Assembly: GCA_012510865.1 (NCBI GenBank)
Contig: JAAZHF010000267.1
Coordinates: 1-10,983 of the forward strand
DNA: 10,983 nt
From: Gammaproteobacteria bacterium
GTDB taxonomy: Bacteria > Pseudomonadota > Gammaproteobacteria > Xanthomonadales > Xanthomonadaceae
Reading direction: 5' to 3'
The notes beneath the pieces are model-generated. The model saw only the letters and a list, made by a program, of their open reading frames with translations, searched no databases and was not told the DNA's origin. Shown in pieces: positions 7,889 through 10,983 of the stretch. Each line of letters opens with the position of its first letter. Positions within the stretch are counted from its first letter, which is position 1. Position numbers and translations under genes: made by a program.

Positions 7889-8269
7889 TCAGCCCAGAAG
7901 GCCGAACACCACGCCGAAGAGCAGGAACTGCGCCACGTGGTAGCCGCCATCGATCAGCCAGAGCTTCAGCGTGCGCTGCGCGAACTGGTAGTTGATGCCG
8001 AAGCTCGTGGCGACCAGGCCGGCGCCCACGAGCGCCCCAAGCCTGAGCGCCGACTCGAGGCCGGGCGAAGGCCCGGCCAGGATCGCGAAGCAGGCCGCCG
8101 CCACGAGCGAGAAGGCGAAGCTGGTGCCGAACACCTTCGCAGGATGGCCCGCCTGCGGGACCCCGCCGTTCTCGCGGTTCCACGCCTTGCCGAACAGCAC
8201 CGGCGAATACCACAGCCCGCCGACCACGAAGCTCGATGCGGCCGCGAGCAGTACGATCCATGGATCCAT
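7889..8269 (-). CDS. DUF1761 family small membrane protein
   Basis: A 126-residue protein with about four hydrophobic helices. It begins MDPWIVLLAAASSFVVGGLW and continues with YSPVLFGKAWNRE, the DUF1761 signature. The second half has FAFSLVAAACFAILAG, a helix around LVATSFGINYQFAQRTLKLW, and a last helix YHVAQFLLFGVVFGLLG. Length and order match intact family members; the function of the family is unknown. The frame is open to 8341, but the ATG at 8267-8269 is preferred because GGAGG precedes it by 4 nt (CCTCC at 8274-8278 on the plus strand) and the family starts there. Its TGA is directly followed by junction DNA and the DUF4242 remnant. Confidence 0.85.
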   Translation of the reverse strand: MDPWIVLLAAASSFVVGGLWYSPVLFGKAWNRENGGVPQAGHPAKVFGTSFAFSLVAAACFAILAGPSPGLESALRLGALVGAGLVATSFGINYQFAQRTLKLWLIDGGYHVAQFLLFGVVFGLLG

Positions 8270-8378
8270 GATGCCTCCGTTGGGATGGCGACTTGCCCCG
8301 GCGCCACCGTTCCCCGGCGCGGAGTCCCGCGGTGGCGACATCGTGCGTCACCGGATCGGGACAAGGCAAGCACGGATC

Positions 8379-8450
8379 TCAGGTCTGCCGCGCCCCCACC
8401 ATGATGATGCCCATGAACCTGCGCAATGTGCGTTCCTTGGCTCTACCCAC
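8379..8450 (-). CDS. Possible 23-residue ORF with good ribosome binding site
   Basis: Inside the 244-bp gap between the SRPBCC and DUF1761 genes, GGAGG stands 6 nt before a GTG (complement of 8448-8450). This opens MGRAKERTLRRFMGIIMVGA then RQT and stop. It could be a true small protein, a leader peptide, or the surviving 5' end of a broken gene. No family is recognised and no other support is visible. The rest of 8270-8513 shows no attC, tRNA or terminator. Confidence 0.25.
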   Translation of the reverse strand: MGRAKERTLRRFMGIIMVGARQT

Positions 8451-8513
8451 GGCACACCTCCTCATGTCCCGGCCCGGATGCGGACCATACCGTGGACCGG
8501 CATGGATGGAATG

Positions 8514-8933
8514 TCAGCGTTCGGGCCTGGCCTGCGCTTCGACATGCTTCTTGAAGCGATCCAGGATCGCTTGCCAGCCTTCCCGCTGCTGCTCGATGGA
8601 GTGCGAGTCCTCGCTGTCGAACGACACGATCACATCGACACCGTCCGCGCCTTCCCTGAACTCGACCGTCGCATCCCGGCCGCCGAACTCGTACTGGATC
8701 AGCAGGTGGGGTATGACCCTGGTGTACGTGCCCTCGAAGTCGAACCCGAAGCTCCCGTCCCTGGCTTCCATGCGCGAGCGGAACCTCCCGCCTTCGCGAA
8801 GATCCACCTCCGACGCGGTGGTATGCCAATCATCCGACGCGGCGTTCCACGCGCGAATGTCTTCGGGAGTGCTGTAGGCATCCCAGACCCGCTCGATGGG
8901 CGCCCTGACTGTGGTTGCAACGATGATCCGCAT
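8514..8933 (-). CDS. SRPBCC family protein, AHSA1-like
   Basis: A 139-residue START/Bet v1-like (SRPBCC) protein. The family pattern is clear: the first strand and helix RIIVATTVRAPIERVWDAYS, then EDIRAWNAASDDW, a strand GGRFRSRMEARDGSFGFDFE, then GTYTRVIPHLLIQYEFG, and the long C-terminal helix REGWQAILDRFKKHVEA. Such proteins form a hydrophobic ligand pocket; the ligand is unknown. The frame opens at 8960, but the ATG at 8931-8933 is favoured: GGAGG (complement of 8938-8942) lies 4 nt upstream and the protein then starts like its relatives. It is 42 bp downstream of the DUF1801 remnant on the same strand. AHSA1-like and DUF1801 genes are often neighbours, so these two were probably one operon whose first gene has been damaged. 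Confidence 0.87.
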   Translation of the reverse strand: MRIIVATTVRAPIERVWDAYSTPEDIRAWNAASDDWHTTASEVDLREGGRFRSRMEARDGSFGFDFEGTYTRVIPHLLIQYEFGGRDATVEFREGADGVDVIVSFDSEDSHSIEQQREGWQAILDRFKKHVEAQARPER

Positions 8934-8975
8934 GGAACCTCCGGGCTTCATCTGGCTCACGACTGCTGCTTTGAA

Positions 8976-9137
8976 CTAACCATGGCGTCGCTTGGCCTCG
9001 GCGACCGACCCGGCGACAAGTGCCTCAAGGACGTTGACGTCCAGGTCGGCGAGACGCTTGAGGTACAGACAGGACTTGCCCATCCGGTGTTTCCCGAGTC
9101 GGGCAAGCAACTCGGGTTGCCCGGGATCATCCACCAT
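8976..9137 (-). pseudogene. 5'-truncated DUF1801 gene remnant
   Basis: The minus strand encodes PELLARLGKHRMGKSCLYLK then RLADLDVNVLEALVAG and SVAEAKRRHG, the C-terminal third of DUF1801 (YdhG-like) proteins, which normally have about 120-150 residues. The conserved GKHxxGKSCLYxKRLxDxD motif is intact. Upstream of Pro-Glu-Leu the similarity stops. An in-frame ATG (9135-9137) would give a 53-residue product without a visible ribosome binding site. The frame also continues to 9245, but that part is translated attC DNA and is not a credible N-terminus. The break lies between about 9118 and the attC remnant at 9173. The join to the cassette array probably beheaded the gene. Confidence 0.68.
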
Positions 9138-9172
9138 CTGGCACTGGCTTGAACGGCACGCTTCAAGACAGC

Positions 9173-9236
9173 GGCCAAGTTGAGCCCGAGACGCGTGGTG
9201 GAGCGAAGCGACTTCGGCTTGGACGCATTGTTGGGC
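9173..9236 (-). repeat. attC site 1, damaged on the R' side (distal end of array)
   Basis: Read on the minus strand, GCCCAAC (R'', 9230-9236) is followed by AATGCGTCCAAGCCGAAG and then CTCGGGCTCAA, as in the neighbouring attC sites. The expected R' (GTTRRRY) about 6 bp beyond L' is absent; the nearest sequence is CTTGGCC (9173-9179), which lacks the G of the G|TT cut. The site serves the MazG-like cassette and ends the recognisable array. Confidence 0.65.
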
Positions 9237-9245
9237 GGTTATCAT

Positions 9246-9572
9246 CTACTTGGCCAACTCGCCTGACACGTACTCTGAGATCTCCCGCGTATTCCTGACG
9301 AGCTCCGCCTCAAGATCAACCCCGCACTTGTTGGCCAGCACCATGATTGACCAGAGGCAGTCCGAGAGTTCATGGCCGAGCTTGGTCCGGTGGTCATTGA
9401 TCGTTCGGACGCCGGCGTTAGCTTGGATCAGCTTGGCCAAGTCGCCAACATCTCGCACGAACCCAAGGGCGAGTTCCTCAGTGCTCCAAACGCGACCGTA
9501 GCGCTTGACCTCAAGCTGCTCATAGAGGTCGTTGAGTTGGAGCGCTGCCTGTTCGAGATCGCTGAAGTTCAT
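9246..9572 (-). CDS. MazG-like nucleotide pyrophosphohydrolase (cassette gene)
   Basis: A 108-residue all-alpha MazG-like protein. It has RVWSTEELALGFVRDVGDLA (about residues 28-47), carrying the first acidic metal-binding group, and KLGHELSDCLWSIMVLANK (about 64-82), carrying the ExxD pair. These match the EExxE...ExxD pattern of MazG/PRA-PH enzymes that hydrolyse nucleoside triphosphates to monophosphate and pyrophosphate. The substrate is unknown; house-cleaning of abnormal nucleotides or lowering of alarmone or dNTP pools are possible roles. The ATG at 9570-9572 starts 14 bp inside the cassette. The longer open frame to 9710 is translated attC DNA. No strong Shine-Dalgarno is visible. The stop (complement of 9246-9248) is 10 bp before R''. 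Confidence 0.85.
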   Translation of the reverse strand: MNFSDLEQAALQLNDLYEQLEVKRYGRVWSTEELALGFVRDVGDLAKLIQANAGVRTINDHRTKLGHELSDCLWSIMVLANKCGVDLEAELVRNTREISEYVSGELAK

Positions 9573-9580
9573 CTCATGCC

Positions 9581-9691
9581 GCCTGACACCTAGGTTAAGC
9601 CGAGACGCGTAGTGGCGCGAAGCACATGGCAAGCTGTACCTGCCATGTGTTTTGCGACCCGATGCAGTGTCGGTTGAACGCATTGTTAGGC
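9581..9691 (-). repeat. attC site 2 (111 bp, with extra central hairpin)
   Basis: On the minus strand R'' is GCCTAAC (9685-9691) and R' is GTCAGGC (9581-9587), a variant of GTTRRRY. The L'' and L' boxes appear on the plus strand as GTTAAGCCGAG and TCGGTTGAACG. The centre carries a perfect 9-bp stem CACATGGCA (9623-9631) and TGCCATGTG (9641-9649) around 9 nt, explaining the extra length. The stop TAA of the lipoprotein gene lies inside R''. Confidence 0.8.
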
Positions 9692-9964
9692 GCCACCTGC
9701 GTCCGCGCACTCCGCGGACCGCTCAGTGCTATACCGGACTAGCCTCCAACCGGGTTCTGCCTTCTCGTAGTGGTAGCTGTTCTTGCGGCCATCCTCGCAC
9801 TCAGCGAACTGAAGCCCTGCTCCCGTCGGGGCCAGCGACGCGGCATCTGCTTCAATGCAGCCAAGCGTTGTGCAGCGCGTAGGCCGAGTCTCATTCTGCT
9901 TGGCACCGGAAGCGCAGCCTGCTGAAAGGCTCACTAGACAGATTGCCGCTGTGACCAGTTTCAC
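9686..9964 (-). CDS. Small Cys-rich lipoprotein of unknown function (cassette gene)
   Basis: A 92-residue protein with a short lipoprotein signal MKLVTAAICLVSLSAGC; the lipobox LSAGC places the lipidated Cys at 17, followed by Ala, so an outer-membrane destination is likely. The mature part has four cysteines (31, 36, 56, 86), enough for two disulfides, and aromatic residues in YHYEKAEPGWRLVRY that suggest a small beta domain. No family is recognised. Two GTG codons are in frame, at 9970 and 9964. The second is chosen because AAGGAG stands 7 nt before it, while the first is only 1 nt away. The TAA overlaps the R'' box of attC 2, a strong sign that gene and recombination site travel together. 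Secreted orphan proteins are common cassette cargo. Confidence 0.75.
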   Translation of the reverse strand: MKLVTAAICLVSLSAGCASGAKQNETRPTRCTTLGCIEADAASLAPTGAGLQFAECEDGRKNSYHYEKAEPGWRLVRYSTERSAECADAGGA

Positions 9965-9980
9965 GTGCACTCTCCTTGGC

Positions 9981-10040
9981 GCCTAACGCTTGAGTTAAGC
10001 CGAGCCGCGAAGCGGCTTCGGCTTGAACGAATTGTTAGCT
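9981..10040 (-). repeat. attC site 3 (60 bp, canonical)
   Basis: On the plus strand, GCCTAAC (9981-9987) and GTTAGCT (10034-10040) flank AAGCCGAGCCGC (9997-10008), a GAA loop, and GCGGC-T-TCGGCTT (10012-10024). These pair into a 12-bp stem with one extrahelical T, the structure read by IntI on the bottom strand. In the array's direction (minus) R'' is AGCTAAC and R' is GTTAGGC. It closes the GFA cassette and opens the lipoprotein cassette. Confidence 0.92.
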
Positions 10041-10049
10041 GCCCCGTCG

Positions 10050-10394
10050 TTAAAAGTCACGACCATTGACCGGGACGCGCTTGAGCGATGTGAGATCTAC
10101 GTCTTCCAGGCACCGCACATTGATGGCCGCCATTTCCATTCCATCCGGTCCGATGCCCAAGCCGAAGGGTTGACAGCCACAGGTGGAACAAAATTGGTGC
10201 TTGATCACGTGCTTGTTAAACGTGTACGTGGTGAGCTGATCCGTGCCCGCAGCAAGTGAGAACGCCGGCCGCGGGACAAACCAGAGCAGCAGGCCCTTAC
10301 GGCTGCAGTGCGAGCAATTGCACTCCACAGCTTGCTGAAGCTCGCCCTCGACCGTGAAAGTGACGGCGCCACAGTGACAACTTCCAGACTGCAT
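10050..10394 (-). CDS. GFA family zinc-binding protein (glutathione-dependent formaldehyde-activating type; cassette gene)
   Basis: A 114-residue protein of the GFA/CENP-V fold. Zinc-binding cysteine groups are in family order: CHCGAV near residues 6-11, CNCSHCSRKG near 25-34 and CSTCGCQPFG near 69-78. The start GSCHCGAVTF and the central strand TTYTFNKHVIKHQFC are also typical. Some relatives speed the addition of formaldehyde to glutathione, but most members, including short ones like this, have unknown substrates; a detoxification role is only a family guess. The ATG (10392-10394) has GGAGG 4 nt upstream and lies 22 bp after the cassette boundary at 10415. The TAA (10050-10052) is 9 bp before R'' of attC 3. 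It is the cassette nearest to the IS110 element, which may cut it off from any array promoter. Confidence 0.9.
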   Translation of the reverse strand: MQSGSCHCGAVTFTVEGELQQAVECNCSHCSRKGLLLWFVPRPAFSLAAGTDQLTTYTFNKHVIKHQFCSTCGCQPFGLGIGPDGMEMAAINVRCLEDVDLTSLKRVPVNGRDF

Positions 10395-10409
10395 AGAACC
10401 TCCAAAGGC

Positions 10410-10420
10410 AGCTAACGCCT
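10410..10420 (-). repeat. attC site 4, R' end only, interrupted by the IS110 element
   Basis: On the minus strand AGGC is followed by GTTAGCT (10410-10416), a proper R' box with the normal L'-R' spacer end. Beyond position 10420 the L' box expected in an attC (CGGCTTAA-like) is missing and IS sequence begins. The rest of this attC should lie past the right end of the element. Confidence 0.65.
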
Positions 10421-10450
10421 TATGTCTTGAATTTCCCCTAGCCTAAGAGC

Positions 10451-10593
10451 CGAGAGCCCGGCGTGCGCGCCCGATAACGCCTCGGTGTCAGCACCACCGT
10501 AATTCAGCAGGGGCCGCACGCCGGATCTCGCGCCCTGCGCCCGAACAGTTGATCGAGGTTGCCCTCGAACTGATAAGCGTGGGCCTCGGGCGC
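10451..10593 (+). ncRNA. Predicted bridge RNA of the IS110 element (two guide loops)
   Basis: Stem-loop 1: CGAGA plus CCGGCGTGCG (10451-10467) pairs with CGCACGCCGG plus TCTCG (10515-10530), with a small bulge. The stem extends by GCCC (10469-10472) with GGGC (10511-10514). Inside are two loop sides, GATAACGCCTC (10473-10483) and ACCGTAATTCAGCAG (10496-10510), capped by GGTG-TCAG-CACC. Stem-loop 2: GCGCCCG (10537-10543) pairs with CGGGCGC (10587-10593), holding the hairpin TCGAGG-TTGC-CCTCGA (10553-10568) and a 3' loop side with ATAAG (10573-10577). Bridge RNAs have this target-loop, donor-loop order. TAACGCCT matches the left flank at 10413-10420; ATAAG complements core CT plus TAT at the element's start. 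RNA ends are not known. Structure was read by eye. Confidence 0.65.
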
Positions 10594-10630
10594 GATGCTC
10601 TCGGCCACTCGACTGTAACGGAGAAACGGG

Positions 10631-10983
10631 ATGACGGCAGCAGGGATCGACGTGGGCAAGGCCAATCTGGATCTGGCCGTAGATGGGCAGCCGGGCGTGG
10701 ACCGCTTCGCCAACAACCGGGCGGGGATCACCAGGCTGATCAAGCGCCTGGAGGCAATGGACGTGCAGCGGATCGTGGTCGAGGCCACCGGCGGTTACGA
10801 AGAGCCGCTACTCGAGGCCTGTTGCGATGCCGGGCTCTGGATTGCGCGGGTCAACCCGCGTCAGGCGCGGGATTTCGCCCGGGCCACCGGTGAGCTGGCC
10901 AAGACCGACGCCATCGATGCCAGGCTCCTGGCGCTGATGGCCGGAATGTTCGGTGATCGCCTGCGCCGCCATGTGGCACCGCC
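10631..10983 (+). CDS. IS110-family DEDD transposase (N-terminal part)
   Basis: The first 117 residues are visible and the frame is open at the window end; complete enzymes have about 300-400 residues, so the C-terminal Tnp domain with its catalytic serine is not seen. The RuvC-like DEDD site is intact: Asp7 in AGIDVGK, Glu51 in VVEATGGYE, and Asp93 and Asp96 in AKTDAIDARLLA. NPRQARDFARATG (75-87) is a further family hallmark. The enzyme, together with the bridge RNA, would excise a circle and insert it at a guided target by recombination without the usual DDE chemistry. ATG at 10631 has CGGAG 7 nt upstream. No frameshift or stop is visible, so the element may be active. Confidence 0.95.
   Translation, partial: MTAAGIDVGKANLDLAVDGQPGVDRFANNRAGITRLIKRLEAMDVQRIVVEATGGYEEPLLEACCDAGLWIARVNPRQARDFARATGELAKTDAIDARLLALMAGMFGDRLRRHVAP

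Larger units (their letters stand above)
9173..10416 (-). mobile_element. Integron gene-cassette array, three cassettes
   Basis: Three minus-strand genes alternate with attC-type repeats. Cassette boundaries by the G|TT rule are 9987-10415 (GFA protein, 429 bp), 9587-9986 (lipoprotein, 400 bp) and about 9173-9586 (MazG-like). Each cassette begins with the complement of its own R'': TTAGCT with AGCTAAC, TTAGGC with GCCTAAC, and TCAGGC with GCCCAAC through G-T pairs. This is expected for excisable circles. Gene starts lie 14-23 bp after each boundary, and stops lie at or near R''. Base composition is visibly less GC-rich than the host genes. Array polarity puts attI and intI to the right, outside the window. 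No cassette promoter is evident, so expression may depend on a distant Pc now separated by the IS110 element. Confidence 0.85.
10419..10983 (+). mobile_element. IS110-family insertion sequence, left part
   Basis: The left boundary is placed at the CT dinucleotide 10419-10420, because attC-type sequence stops there and the guide loops of the predicted RNA converge on it. The first 210 bp are non-coding and highly structured; the transposase gene follows from 10631. A long structured non-coding region before the gene is the layout of the IS110 group proper; IS1111-group elements keep this RNA after the gene. No terminal inverted repeat is expected in IS110. The right end lies outside the window, so completeness cannot be judged. 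Confidence 0.75.

Noticed and set aside
7889..8933. DUF1761 and SRPBCC genes as further integron cassettes
   Set aside because: Both are on the array's strand and are plausible cargo, but no R''/R' boxes or attC stems were seen between 7690 and 9145, and their base composition is host-like.
9138..9245. Extending the DUF1801 remnant to an ATG-type start at 9245
   Set aside because: The added residues are translated attC DNA and do not resemble the DUF1801 N-terminus.
9573..9710. Upstream extension of the MazG-like protein to 9710
   Set aside because: The extension crosses attC 2 and a cassette boundary; the family starts at MNFSDL (9572).
10023..10259. Plus-strand open frame of 78 codons opposite the GFA gene
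   Set aside because: It begins inside attC 3, lies wholly against a gene with intact zinc motifs, and runs against the array's direction.
10419..10983. Classifying the element as IS1111-attC group
   Set aside because: The target fits that group, but the structured RNA lies before the transposase gene and no subterminal inverted repeat is seen; the C-terminal half and right end would be needed to be sure.
1..10983. CRISPR array, tRNA or rRNA genes, phage genes, toxin-antitoxin pair, integrase gene
   Set aside because: Looked for and not seen; attC repeats are the only spaced repeats, and the IS110 transposase is the only recombinase.

Overview
The window looks like a chromosomal piece of a GC-rich gammaproteobacterium. 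The Lysobacter/Luteimonas/Xanthomonas group fits best, judged from very high G+C, the style of the proteins and attC sites of the Xanthomonas type. That placement is inference; no rRNA gene is present.

Positions 1-7689 hold ordinary core genes: the N-terminal part of rmuC (minus), a small outer-membrane beta-barrel protein (minus), a YeaO-like DUF488 gene (plus), the 23S rRNA methyltransferase rlmI (minus), and a tight plus-strand operon of rhomboid protease, serine beta-lactamase-fold hydrolase and M28 metallopeptidase lipoprotein. The divergent region at 2259-2439 carries a striking operator-like pair of TTGTACAA palindromes.

Positions 7661-9137 are a patchwork of small minus-strand genes: the C-terminal half of a DUF4242 gene, an intact DUF1761 membrane protein, an intact SRPBCC/AHSA1-like protein, and a beheaded DUF1801 gene. 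Two of the four lack their 5' ends, so this is a zone of past rearrangement.

Positions 9173-10416 are an integron gene-cassette array read on the minus strand. Three cassettes (MazG-like pyrophosphohydrolase, small Cys-rich lipoprotein, GFA-family zinc protein) are separated by attC sites, and the stop codon of the lipoprotein lies inside its own attC. The array is less GC-rich than the host genes. Its distal (left) end runs into a damaged attC next to the DUF1801 remnant. The integrase and attI would lie to the right, outside the window.

From about 10419 to the end is an IS110-family insertion sequence, cut by the window end. It sits inside an attC, between the L' and R' boxes. Its non-coding left end folds into two stem-loops with internal loops, the architecture of IS110 bridge RNAs. 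The first internal loop carries TAACGCCT, identical to the DNA flanking the insertion, and on its other side AATTCAG, whose complement CTGAATT resembles the continuation of an attC. The second loop carries ATAAG, complementary to the core plus the first bases of the element. The most interesting reading of the window is therefore an IS110-group element whose bridge RNA appears programmed for integron attC sites.
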